Shown here: positions 54,371 to 64,000 of the stretch, in pieces
How positions within the stretch are numbered: position 1 is the first letter of the stretch
Layout: each line of letters opens with the position of its first letter
Source of the DNA: VAZQ01 sp963840535
GTDB lineage: Bacteria > Pseudomonadota > Alphaproteobacteria > Rhizobiales > Xanthobacteraceae
Length of the DNA: 64,000 bases
Direction: 5' to 3'
NCBI GenBank assembly: GCA_963840535.1
Contig: CAWIZJ010000069.1
Coordinates: forward strand, 1 to 64,000
Notes under the pieces: model-generated
The model's input: only the letters and a program-made list of their open reading frames with translations
What the model was told of the DNA's origin: nothing
Database searches by the model: none
Made by a program: the position numbers and the translations under genes

Positions 54371-57300
54371 GCGTATCCTCGCCCTTCATCAAACGCCCGA
54401 TCGCGACGTCGCTGCTCGGGGTGGCCACGATGCTGGGCGGGCTGCTCGGCTATCTGTGGCTGCCGGTGTCCTCGCTTCCACAGGTCGACTTTCCCACCAT
54501 CCAGGTCACCACCCAGCTTCCCGGGGCCAGCCCCGACGTGATGACATCGCTGGTAACGGCGCCGCTCGAGCGCAACTTCGGGCAGATCCCGGCTCTGCAG
54601 CTGATGACCTCGCAAAGCTCGTTCGGCATCAGCCAGATCACACTGCAATTCGATCTCGGTCGCGAGATCGACGCTGCTGCGCAGGACGTGCAGGCTGCGA
54701 TCAACGCATCGGGATCGTCGCTGCCGAGAAACCTGCCCTATCCGCCGGTCTACTCCAAGGTGAACCCCGCCGATGCGCCGATCATCACGCTGGCGATCAC
54801 ATCGGAAACCATCTCGCTGCGCGCGCTCAGCGATATCGCCGACACCCTGCTTGGCCAGAGACTGAGCGAGGTTTCCGGGGTCGGGCGGGTCACCGTGCAA
54901 GGCAACATCAAGCCGGCGATCCGCATCCAGGCGGATCTGGCGCGGCTCGCCAACTACGGCATCTCGCTGGAAGAGCTGCGCAACGTGATCGTGGCCGCGA
55001 ACGTGGCCGGACCGAAAGGCGCGCTCGACGGAGCGCATCAGTCGTACACCATCTCAGCCAACGACCAGCTCACGGCCGCCGAAGCCTATCGCACCGTCAT
55101 CATCACCTATCGCAATGGCGCCCCGGTCCTGCTCAAGGATGTCGCCGACATCGTCGACGGGCTGGAGAACAACAAGGTCGGGGGCTGGTATCAGGGCAGG
55201 CCGGCGATCGTGATCGACATCCAGCGGCAGCCCGGCGCCAACGTGATCGAGACCGTGCAGCGCATCCAGAGGGAGCTCCCGAAGCTGCAGCGGTCCATGC
55301 CGGTCGGTGCCACGCTCACCGTCGTGCACGACGCCACCGCGAGCATCCGCGCCTCGGTGCGCGACGTGCAGTTCACGCTGGTGCTCAGCGTGGCTTTGGT
55401 CATCACCGTGGTCCTGATCTTCCTGCGCACGGTTCGCGCCACAATCATCGCCGGCGTCACCCTTCCGCTCTCGCTGGTGGCGACCTTCGGGATCATGTGG
55501 TTCTGCGGCTTCTCCCTCGACAACCTGTCGCTCATGGCATTGACCATCGGGACCGGTTTCGTGGTCGACGACGCCATCGTCATGATCGAGAACATCGTCC
55601 GCCACATGGAGGCCGGCGAGGATCCGTTCGAGGCGGCACTGCGTGGCGCGCGCGAGATCGGTTTCACCGTGATCTCACTGACGGTTTCGCTCATTGCAGT
55701 CTTCATTCCGCTGCTGTTCATGACCGGGCTGGTCGGCCGCATGTTCCGGGAGTTCGCCCTCACCTTGACGATCGCCGTCGTGACGTCGGCGGTGGTCTCG
55801 CTCACCTTGACGCCCATGATGTGCAGCCGGCTGCTGCGCCACCGCGCTGACGGGGCGGCCAGCGGGCGCATCACCAGGACGTTCCACGGCGCCGTCGAAT
55901 GGTCGGTCGAGCTCTACCGGCGAAGCCTGGAATGGGTGCTGCGCCACGAGCGCCTCACGCTGGCGGTTACCGCTGCGACCTTGGTGGCGACCGTCTGGCT
56001 CTACATAATAATTCCCAAGGGCTTTCTGCCGCTGCAGGACACCGGTTTGATCTTCGCGGTGATGGAAGGAGGCCAGGAGATTTCGTTCACCGAGATGAAA
56101 CGGCTGCAGGCCGCGGTCGAGCACGCGATCCGCAAGGACCCGGAGGTGAACGGGGTCGTTTCCGTCATCGGCGTGACGCCGATCAATGCCACGCCCAATG
56201 CCGGGACGGCTCGCCATCACACTGCGCTCGCGCGACGTGCGCAAGACCCCGGTGACCGAAGTGGTCGAGCGCCTGCAGCAGGCCGTCGCCCCGATCCCTG
56301 GCGTCACCGTCTTCTTCCAGCCGGTGCAGGATATCCAGATCTCGACCCGGCTGAGTCGCGCGCAATACCAGTACACACTCACCGGTACCGATACGAAGGA
56401 GGTCGCCGATTGGGCGGATCGCCTGACGCAGCAGCTGCAGCGATCCGAGGAGCTGCGAGACGTGGCATCCGAGGCGCAGGACGAGGGGTTCCGGCTGCAG
56501 GTCGAGGTCGACCGCGAACGGGCCGGCCGCCTCGGCATCTCGATGCAGACCGTCGTAGACACCTTGGCCGATGCCTTCGGCCAACGTCAGATTTCGACCA
56601 TCTACGGGCAGGCCAACCAGTATCGCGTGATCCTCGAGGCCATGCCGCGCTACCAGAACGATCCGGCCGCGCTAGCCAAGATCTACGTGCCCGCTTCCGG
56701 CATCGCAGCGCAGGCGCAGTCCAGCTCGTTGACGTCGACGGTCGCTCCGGTCATCGCCTCGATCTCGGGCAGCCCCATGGTGCCTCTGAGCGCGATCGCC
56801 CGCTTCGAGCACACGACGGCGCCGCTGGTGATCGCCCATCAGGAGCAGTTTCCAGCGGTGACGATCAGCTTCAACCTGGCGCCGGAGGCAGCGCTGAGCG
56901 ACGCGGTCCGGGTGATCGCGCAGGCCGAGCGCGAAATCGGCATGCCGTCGTCGCTGGTCGGCAGGTACTGCCGGCGACGCCGCCGAGTTCGGCAGGTCGC
57001 TTGCCGGGCAGCCGTGGCTGATCCTCGCAGCAGCAATCGCAATCTATATCGTGCTCGGCGTGCTCTACGAGAGCTTCATCCACCCGCTCACGATCCTCTC
57101 CACGCTGCCGTCGGCCGGCGTCGGCGCCTTGCTCGCGCTCATGCTCTACAACTACGACCTCTCGGTCGTCGCGCTGATCGGGATCGTGCTGCTGATGGGC
57201 ATCGTGAAGAAGAATGCGATCATGATGATCGACTTCGCGCTCGAGGCCGAACGCAGTCGGGGCCTCTCGCCGCGGGAAGCCATTGTGCAGGCCTCGCTCC

Positions 57301-57578
57301 TGCGCTTTCGACCGATCATGATGACCACGCTCGCGGCGCTGTTCGGCGCCATTCCGCTGGCCTTCGAGCAGGGCACCGGTTCGGAGCTGCGCAACCCGCT
57401 CGGCATCACCATCATCGGCGGTCTGCTGATCAGCCAGTTGCTCACGCTCTACACCACCCCGGTCATCTATCTCGCCATGGAACGCCTGAAGACGCGGCTG
57501 GGGAGGCCGGCACCTTCGACCGGCGAGCTCGACCCGGCGGGTCAGCCCGAGCCGTTGCAACGCCGGGCGGCGGAGTGA
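54367..57578 (+). CDS. RND multidrug efflux pump 1 (MdtB-like; two frameshifts)
   Basis: The inner membrane RND permease starts SPFIKRPIATSLLGVATML and has the proton-relay Asp pair in TM4 (FVVDDAIVMIEN), GRMFREFALT, and the TM10 Lys (GIVKKNAIMMIDFA). The frame breaks near 56203-56208 and 56962-56970; each break is repaired by removing one base, giving about 1069 residues, the usual length. The ATG overlaps the adaptor stop. With the following pump it probably forms a heteromultimer like MdtBC and exports hydrophobic or anionic compounds. Confidence 0.87.
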
Positions 57579-57582
57579 CGGC

Positions 57583-60500
57583 ATGAGCTACGCCGGTTTC
57601 TCCGAGCCCTTCATCCGCCGACCGGTCGGCACCACGCTCATCGCCATCGGGCTGTTCCTGGTGGGCACGGTGGCCTACTTGTTCCTACCGGTCGCCAGCA
57701 TGCCGACCGTCGACTATCCCACCATCAGCGTCAGCGCGAGCCGACCGGGCGCCGACCCGGAGATCATGGCGGCGACCGTGGCGGCCCCGCTCGAACGCCG
57801 GCTGGGAGAGATCGCCGGGGTCACCGAATTGACCTCGCGCAGCTCGCTCGGCTCGACGCGTATCTCCATCCAGTTCGATCTCAGCCGCAACATCGACAGC
57901 GCCGCACGCGACGTGCAGGCCGCCATCAATGCCGCGCTGACCGACCTGCCTTCGGACCTGCCCTCGCGCCCGTCGTTCCGCAAGACCAATCCGGCGGCGA
58001 CGCCGATCATGATCCTGGCGCTGACCTCGAGCACCATTCCGCCCAGCGCGCTCTACGACGCAGCCGACACCGTGATCGTCCAGCGGCTGTCGCAGATCGA
58101 CGGCGTCGCCGAGGTCAGCGTCAACGGCGCCGAACAGCCCGCAATCCGCGTTCGCGTGAACCCGATCGCGCTCGCCTCGATGGGGCTCGGGCATCGAGGA
58201 CGTGCGGGCGGCCATCGCCAACAGCAATGCGATCGGCCCCGTCGGGACTTTCGACGGCAGCGAACGCGCCATCACGCTCGGGAGCAACCGTCAGCTCCGT
58301 ATCGCCGATGACTACGACCCGATCGTCGTCCGCAGCGCCAACGGGACGGTGGTGCGGCTTTCGGCCGTCGCCTCCATCGAGCCCGGCGTGCGTAACAGCC
58401 GTTCCGCCAGCTGGTTCAACGGCCAGCCCTCGGTCCTGCTGGTGATCCAGAAGCAGGCCAACTCCAACGTGATCGAGACCGTCGACCGCATCTATGAGCT
58501 CATCCCCGAGCTCAAGCGATGGATCCCGGCCGGCATCGAGATAACGGTGCTGTCGGACCGCACCAGGACCATCCGCGCCAGCGTGCTCGATATGCAGCTC
58601 ACCCTTGCCGCGAGCGTGGCCCTGGTGATGCTGGTGGTGTTCGTGTTCCTGCGGCGCGCGGCGGCGACCGTCGCCGCGGGGGTGACGGTCCCACTGTCGC
58701 TCGCCGGCACCTGCGCCATGATGTGGTTGGCGGGCTTCTCCATCGACAATCTGTCGCTGATGGCACTCGCGGTCGCGGTCGGCTTCGTCGTCGACGACGC
58801 CATCGTCATGATCGAGAATTGCTTTCGCAATCTCGAGAAGGGCATGACCCCTTTACGCGCCGCGATCGAGGGCGCGCAAGAGATCGGATTCACCGTGCTC
58901 GCGATCAGCATATCCCTGGTCGCCGCCTTCATCCCGCTCCTGTTCATGACCGGGGTGGTCGGCCGCATGTTCCGGGAGTTCTCGCTCACGCTCGCCTTCG
59001 CGATCGCAGTCTCGACGGCGGTGTCGCTGACGCTGACACCGATGATCTGCGCCCACTTCGTGCGCAAGCCACCGTCACCGCATGCCACCCGGTTCGACCG
59101 CGCGGTCGAGCGCGTGCTGTCCGCGCTGGTCCGCTTCTATGCGTGGAGCCTGGGCGGGGTGCTGAACCACCGCGCGCTCACGCTTCTGGTCATGGCGGCA
59201 ACGCTTGCGATCACCGCCATGCTCTACGTGCGCACACCCAAAGGCTATTTTCCGCAGGATGATACCGGCCTGATCTGGGGCGGCACCCAAGCCTCGACCG
59301 AGGTGTCGTTCCAGGCGATGTACGATCTGCAGCAAAAGGTGGAAGCGATCGTACGCGCCGATCCCGCCATCGCCGATGTGGGATCATCGATCGGCGCCGC
59401 CGGATTCTCGGCCTCGGTCAATCGCGGCACCCTGTTCATCAGCCTCAAGCCGTTGGCGGCACGCGGCGGGCTCACGGCGCAGGCCGTGGCCGCGCGGCTG
59501 CGGATGAATACCGCCAACGTGCCGGGGTTGCGCGCCTTCTTCTTTCCGATGCAGGACGTACGGGTGGGCGGCCGCATGAGCAATTCCAGCTACCAGTATA
59601 CGCTCTGGACCGCCAACTATGCCGAACTGCTGCACTGGGCGCCGCAGGTATTTGCCAGGGTCCAGACCCTGCCGGGCCTTGTCGACGTCTCGAGCGACCG
59701 CGAGCAGGGCGGGCTGCAGGTCAACGTCTCGATCGACCGCGTCGCCGCATCGCGTCTCGGCGTGCGCGTGCAGGACATCGCCAATGCCCTCAACAATGCC
59801 TTCGCACAACGCCAGGTCTCGACCCTCTATACCCAGCGCAACCAGTATCGCGTCATTCTCGAGATCGATCCCCGCTATCAGCGCGATCCGACCGACCTCG
59901 CCCGCATCTACGTGACCGGCGCAAACAAGGTTCAAGTGCCGCTCACCGCGGTGACCAAGATCGAGCGCGGGCTGTCCCCGCTCGTGGTCAACCATCAGGG
60001 ACAGTTTCCCGCCATTACCATCAGCTTCGGGCTGGCGGAAGGCACGACCATCGAGCAGGCGACGCGCTTGATCGACCAGGCTGTGGCGGAGATGCACCTG
60101 CCCGACACGCTGCACGCGGAATATGCCGGCGATGCGCGCGCCTACCGGCAATCCATCGGCGCACAACCTATCCTCATCATTGCGGCACTGCTTGCGGTCT
60201 ATATCGTGCTCGGCGTGCTGTACGAGAGCCTGGCGCATCCCTTGACGATCATCTCCACCCTGCCATCGGCGGGGCTCGGCGCGCTTCTCGCGTTGCAAGT
60301 CTTTCACACCGAGCTGTCGCTGATCGCATTCATCGGCATCATCCTGCTGATAGGCATCGTCAAGAAGAACGAAATCATGATGGTGGATTTCGCGCTCGAA
60401 GGCGAGCGCAAGCGCAGCCTCGCGCCGGAGCGGGCGATCTTCGAAGCCTGCCTCGAGCGCTTCCGGCCGATCATGATGACCACCTTGGCGGCGATGCTCG

Positions 60501-60724
60501 GCGCCATGCCGCTGGTGGTCGCGACCGGTCATGGGGCCGAGCTGCGCCGGCCGCTGGGTATCACCATCGTGGGGGGCCTGCTGGTGTCGCAGCTACTGAC
60601 GCTCTACACGACGCCGGTGATCTATCTCATGCTCGACAAGCTGCATCGGCGGCTCTGGGGAGCACGTGTTCACCGCGAGAGAGGGCGATTGCTGCGGTCT
60701 GCGGCGCGGGCGTTGCGACCGTGA
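57583..60724 (+). CDS. RND multidrug efflux pump 2 (MdtC-like; frameshifted)
   Basis: The second RND permease opens SEPFIRRPVGTTLIAIGLF and carries VVDDAIVMIENCFRN, GRMFREFSLT and GIVKKNEIMMVDFA. The frame breaks near 58187-58191 in a GGG run; removal of one base gives about 1046 residues. In the TM10 motif Asn-Ala is replaced by Asn-Glu, a change to note in the relay region. It starts four bases after pump 1. The two different subunits in one operon follow the MdtABC arrangement. Confidence 0.87.
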
Positions 60725-60788
60725 CGAGTGCGAAGGACAAGGGCGTCGAACTCTCGAAAGGGCGCAGGCGCACGCCAATAGCCCGCTT

Positions 60789-61940
60789 TTACGCCGTCCT
60801 CGCCAGCGGCGGCAGGTCGGCAAGCTCCTGGGCATAAGCCTGCTCCATACGCGGCGCGAGGCCGTTCTTGGCCAGCTCGTCCGCGAACAGCTTGCGGATT
60901 GCCGACGCCTCGTCGGCGTAGTCGATCTGGTCGCCGCCGGCGCGCCGGCTGATCCAGGCCTTGGGCACGCCCTGGCCGTTGCGGATCGCAACGCCCTCGT
61001 GCTTGAACGCGAGATATCGCGCAGGCGCGGTGCCGCTGTTGAAATGCTGGTGGAACCACATGTTCGGCGGCACGATCAGCGTACCGACCTCCCAATCGTA
61101 GCGGCGTGGCTCCTCGCCCTCCGGCCACATCAGCGAGTACCCCGCCCCCGATAGAATGATGACGTGCGCGCCGGGGCCGTGGGCATGGCCCTTCTTGTAG
61201 GTGCCGGTCGGGAACTGGGAGATGTGGCTGTTCATGGAGCCATTGGCCATGTTGAAGCGGATATGGCCGCCGCCGGCACCGCGTTCCCTGGCGCTGATCA
61301 GCGGCAGGTTGACCGCGTCGGCCACGAAATTGGTCACCAGCAGCAGCCCCTTCTGCTCGCCCTTGGCGGCGAAGTAATCAGGCTCACCATTGAAACGGTC
61401 CCTGAAGTCGTGGCTGGTACCGAAGACGAAGTCGATGTCCTCGTACAGATTGATCACCGGCGGCGCGTTGGTGACGGCGACGAAGCGCGCCGGCGACTGG
61501 CCGGAGCCGTTGAAGTGCTGGTGCCGGCAATTGAGCGGGATTGCGAACATGGCGCCCGCCTTCCACTCGAAGGTGATGCGTTTGCCCGCGTCGTTCCAAA
61601 CCGTGGTGGATCCACGGCCGTCGAGCACCAGGATCATCTCCTCGAACAGCTGCCGCTGCGGTGCAAGCTCCCTGCCCGGCGGGATCTCACACACGTAGCA
61701 ATCGTTCGAGGTACGGGAGGCCTCGTGATTGATGTAGACGCCCGACCCGCCGCGCCGCGGCCATGGCTTGAGGTCGACCGTACGCAGGTTTCTCACGTAA
61801 TGCGCGCCGATGATGTCGAGGCCTTCGCTCCTCACCCAGCGCAGATAGGGCGTGTCCTTCTCGGTAGAGAACTTGCTCGCCAACTCCTCCGAAACGACGG
61901 CGTCCTTGGCCATGCCCTGCTCCGTGCGGTGGTCATTCAT
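60789..61940 (-). CDS. Double cupin domain protein
   Basis: The 383-residue protein has two cupin barrels. The first contains FEEMILVLDGRGSTTVWND and PLNCRHQHFNGSG; the second contains GTYKKGHAHGPGAHVIILSGAGYSLMWPEGEE and PPNMWFHQHFNSG. Each carries metal-binding His residues, so a dioxygenase- or isomerase-like activity is possible. The start is the ATG that overlaps the stop of the upstream EutA-like gene (ATGAATGA), so the two are translationally coupled. The reaction is unknown. Confidence 0.82.
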   Translation of the reverse strand: MNDHRTEQGMAKDAVVSEELASKFSTEKDTPYLRWVRSEGLDIIGAHYVRNLRTVDLKPWPRRGGSGVYINHEASRTSNDCYVCEIPPGRELAPQRQLFEEMILVLDGRGSTTVWNDAGKRITFEWKAGAMFAIPLNCRHQHFNGSGQSPARFVAVTNAPPVINLYEDIDFVFGTSHDFRDRFNGEPDYFAAKGEQKGLLLVTNFVADAVNLPLISARERGAGGGHIRFNMANGSMNSHISQFPTGTYKKGHAHGPGAHVIILSGAGYSLMWPEGEEPRRYDWEVGTLIVPPNMWFHQHFNSGTAPARYLAFKHEGVAIRNGQGVPKAWISRRAGGDQIDYADEASAIRKLFADELAKNGLAPRMEQAYAQELADLPPLARTA

Positions 61941-63633
61941 TGGCATTGCGATGGTCGTGATCATGGCGATGATGTCCATGGTCATGCCGATGATGATGCG
62001 CCTGTGCATGATGATGGATGCGCTGGTGGACGCGTCCGCCGCGCGGATCCTCGCTGAACAGCAGCGACTTGATAGTCACCGGCACGGTGTACGACGGCAT
62101 CCGAATGCGTCCGAGATCGATGTAGTCGAAGTCGCGCAGCACCAAGCCGTCGATCGCCAGGATCTCGCTCTCGACCAGGAGCTCCTCGCGCAGAATGGCT
62201 CCGAGAGTGTGCGCAATGTCGCCGTCGATCATGATATAGAGCGGTTTCTTGCGCTCGATGGTCGTGGCGAGCCCGTAACGGATTCCCGCGGCGAAAGCCG
62301 CGATCCGCTGGTGCGACGGCACACCCTGCCAATGCAGTGCGATCGCCACCTCGCCTTCGCCTTCGATCAGGTCGAAGGCAGCGAAATGCCTGCGAATCGT
62401 GCCGGCGAGCTGTGCAGGATCGACGATCTCATCGCATACGAAAGGCGGGTGCAACACCTGCAGATTGCGCCTGGGCAAGAGCTCGCCCGGCCCGGAGATG
62501 TAGCTGGTATTGCCGCTGAGCTGCACGCTGTATTCGGAGGCTCCAAGGGCGGTAGCCCGAATGCATTCGCCGGCCGGGAGCAGAGGCCAGGGCAGCGCGC
62601 CGGCCTCGATCCGGCGGCGGATCGCGTGCCCGAGCCGGCGCCCCAGGTCGCCGAAGTCGCGGTCCTCCCGCCCATAGACATATTCGCCCACGCCGCCGGA
62701 GAACATCATGCCGTCGATGCGACCGAGAGCGGCGATCGGATCGGTCAGATGGAGGTGCTCGACCGCATGCGGCAGCGGACGTCGGGTGAGTGCGGCGAGC
62801 AGCAAATCCGCCATGCTGCCGGCGACGTGGTCTAGCTGCGCGGGCAAGGGCGCGTCGCCTCGCGACCAGTGGAAGCCGGCCTCGCGGGCGTGAAATTTTC
62901 CCGCGGGATCGAACCGCACGATGCGGCCGCTCTCGTCCATGACCTGCAGCCGCCCGCCGATGTGGAGGGCTGCAGTCGCGACCACGTCGCCGTTATCGAC
63001 GACCGCGAGCTTGGTGGTGCCGCCGCCGATGTCGACGTTGAGAAACCGCTTGTTCTGATCGTGGGACAGTCTCGAAGCGCCGGACCCGTACGCCGCCAGC
63101 ATCGATTCCATGTGGTGTCCGGCGGCGGCGGTGACGAAATCGCCGCCCTGCCCGGCCAATAGGCCGGCGATCGCCTCGGCGTTCTCGCGCCGCAGCGCCT
63201 CGCCGGTCAGGATGACCACGCCGGTGTCGATGTCCGCGGGCGTCAATCCTGCGGCCGCGTAAGCCGTCTTGATGATGGCGGCGAGCGCAGCGTCGTCGAT
63301 GCGCTCTTCGCCGGAATAGGGCGTGAGCGCCACCGGCGACTGAAACAGGGTCTCGCGCGAGACGACGTAGTATCGGCTGGTGAGGTCCTCGCCATAGCGG
63401 CGCAGGTTGATGCGGGAGAAGATGGCCTGCGTGCCGGACGACCCGATGTCGATGCCGACGGTGACCAGCGTGACATGATCCTGGATCCAGATCGGGTTGT
63501 CTTCCAGGCGCTCGTTGATGTCGAGCTCGAAGTGATCATGATCGTGATCGGCGTCGCCGTCGTGCTCGTGCACGACATTGCGGCCGAGGAGATGGTCGGA
63601 CAGCGCGTGTTTCTTGTCGTCCGGGCCGGACAT
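61933..63633 (-). CDS. eutA: EutA-like ethanolamine ammonia-lyase reactivating factor with His-rich termini
   Basis: The 566-residue protein has the actin/Hsp70-like ATPase core of EutA: a phosphate-1 loop (GIDIGSSGTQAIF, residues 60-72), phosphate-2 loop (LNVDIGGGTTKLAVV) and an adenosine-side FSGGVGEYVYG. EutA reactivates the B12 enzyme ethanolamine ammonia-lyase. Both ends are unusual: the N-terminus contains a short His/Asp stretch and the last 35 residues hold about 14 His, a likely metal-binding tail. EutB and EutC are not in the window. It is coupled with a double cupin gene, so it may reactivate or load metal into another enzyme. Confidence 0.82.
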   Translation of the reverse strand: MSGPDDKKHALSDHLLGRNVVHEHDGDADHDHDHFELDINERLEDNPIWIQDHVTLVTVGIDIGSSGTQAIFSRINLRRYGEDLTSRYYVVSRETLFQSPVALTPYSGEERIDDAALAAIIKTAYAAAGLTPADIDTGVVILTGEALRRENAEAIAGLLAGQGGDFVTAAAGHHMESMLAAYGSGASRLSHDQNKRFLNVDIGGGTTKLAVVDNGDVVATAALHIGGRLQVMDESGRIVRFDPAGKFHAREAGFHWSRGDAPLPAQLDHVAGSMADLLLAALTRRPLPHAVEHLHLTDPIAALGRIDGMMFSGGVGEYVYGREDRDFGDLGRRLGHAIRRRIEAGALPWPLLPAGECIRATALGASEYSVQLSGNTSYISGPGELLPRRNLQVLHPPFVCDEIVDPAQLAGTIRRHFAAFDLIEGEGEVAIALHWQGVPSHQRIAAFAAGIRYGLATTIERKKPLYIMIDGDIAHTLGAILREELLVESEILAIDGLVLRDFDYIDLGRIRMPSYTVPVTIKSLLFSEDPRGGRVHQRIHHHAQAHHHRHDHGHHRHDHDHRNANE

Positions 63634-63764
63634 TCAGGCTCTTCTCCTGGCGGGCGCGCAATTGGTGTGCCGGATTTATTGCACGACCGCTTCGGCACGG
63701 TCAAAATGCAAGTCATCCGAAGGGACCGTCGGATGCTCTGCGTGGGGCAGGCGCGCTAAGCGCC

Positions 63765-64000
63765 CTACCGACTGGCAGCGCGGCGGCTCGGGGTCACCAG
63801 AATGATGCGATTGGTGCTGCTCTGGTGGATGATCAGGTTGCCTTCCCATGTGGGGCGCATGTGCCTGATGATGCCGGCATGAACACCGCCGGACGGGATC
63901 GCCCAGCTCTGGAATGTCTCGGTCTTGGGATCGAAACGGACCAGCGCGTCGGGTCGCATGCCCAACTCGTTGTACCAGATCGATGCCATCCACGATGGCA
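63765..64000 (-). CDS. Vgb-like streptogramin lyase/beta-propeller protein (5' truncated)
   Basis: The C-terminal part of a protein runs off the window: PSWMASIWYNELGMRPDALVRFDPKTETFQSWAIPSGG, then HMRPTWEGNLIIHQSSTNRIILV. The WYNE...LVRFDPKT repeat and spacing are typical of Vgb family (virginiamycin B lyase-like) beta-propeller blades. The start codon lies beyond 64000. The gap to the EutA-like gene (63634-63764) shows no gene. The enzymatic activity is uncertain. Confidence 0.75.
   Translation of the reverse strand, partial: PSWMASIWYNELGMRPDALVRFDPKTETFQSWAIPSGGVHAGIIRHMRPTWEGNLIIHQSSTNRIILVTPSRRAASR

Noticed and set aside
6765..60724. Programmed ribosomal frameshifting as the cause of the split genes
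   Set aside because: No slippery heptamers or downstream structures recur, the sites differ from each other, and too many unrelated families are affected.
1..64000. CRISPR arrays, rRNA, tRNA or prophage
   Set aside because: No regularly spaced direct repeats, no conserved rRNA or tRNA cores and no structural phage genes were seen on either strand.

Overview
The window is GC-rich, densely coded chromosomal DNA from a metabolically versatile soil or water proteobacterium, most likely an alphaproteobacterium of the Hyphomicrobiales (Xanthobacteraceae or Nitrobacteraceae type). This is an inference from gene content. The pointers are many solute-binding proteins for ABC, TRAP and tripartite tricarboxylate transporters, a NodT-type RND operon, AtzG/AtzE/HpxZ-like genes, a DUF3772 MscS channel, and a group II intron resembling those I remember from rhizobia. 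I see no rRNA, tRNA, CRISPR or phage genes.

Layout. 1-7956 (minus strand) is a catabolic run: CoA transferase, MetE-like protein, amidohydrolase, solute-binding protein, alpha/beta hydrolase, luciferase-like flavin oxygenase and LigB-type extradiol dioxygenase, with two tandem palindromic repeats inside. 8186-19715 is a second catabolic region: epimerase and acetyltransferase, a solute-binding protein, a TetR regulator, then DapA-like lyase, ABC permease and ATPase, Gfo/Idh/MocA dehydrogenase, DUF993, TIM-barrel isomerase, FAD oxidoreductase and a small ORF. Three matching inverted repeats (GTAAC-N6-GTTAC) at its promoters suggest one TetR regulon. 19801-21579 holds a MNT/HEPN toxin-antitoxin pair and a universal stress protein. 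21765-24739 is a lyase plus LeuC/LeuD-like hydratase operon. 24794-28681 (minus) is an AtzG/amidase/HpxZ set with a FAD monooxygenase.

28785-29450 (minus) is an ORF-less group II intron. It is followed by a SHOCT membrane protein, a lone TIR protein with a membrane anchor, and a fragment of a nitrate-type ABC ATPase. 31214-37240 contains an acyl-CoA synthetase with TRAP permeases (minus) and, divergently, an MFS transporter with the TRAP binding protein. 37304-46865 carries a CAP-domain lipoprotein, an MscS channel, a Bug/TctC protein, and a Fe(III)-type ABC importer operon with an inserted hydrolase. 47084-51405 has a YfhO membrane protein, a polysaccharide-deacetylase-like enzyme and a 2-keto-4-pentenoate hydratase-like enzyme. 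51661-60724 is a complete RND efflux operon (outer membrane factor, adaptor, two pumps). 60789-64000 (minus) has a double cupin, a EutA-like reactivase with histidine-rich ends, and a truncated Vgb-like protein.

Fourteen otherwise well-conserved genes are split by single-base indels, about 21 in all, nearly all of them an extra base outside long homopolymers. This looks like insertion-dominated sequencing error rather than decay, so these are annotated as frameshifted CDS across their full extent. The nitrate-type ATPase fragment and the intron look like genuine remnants.
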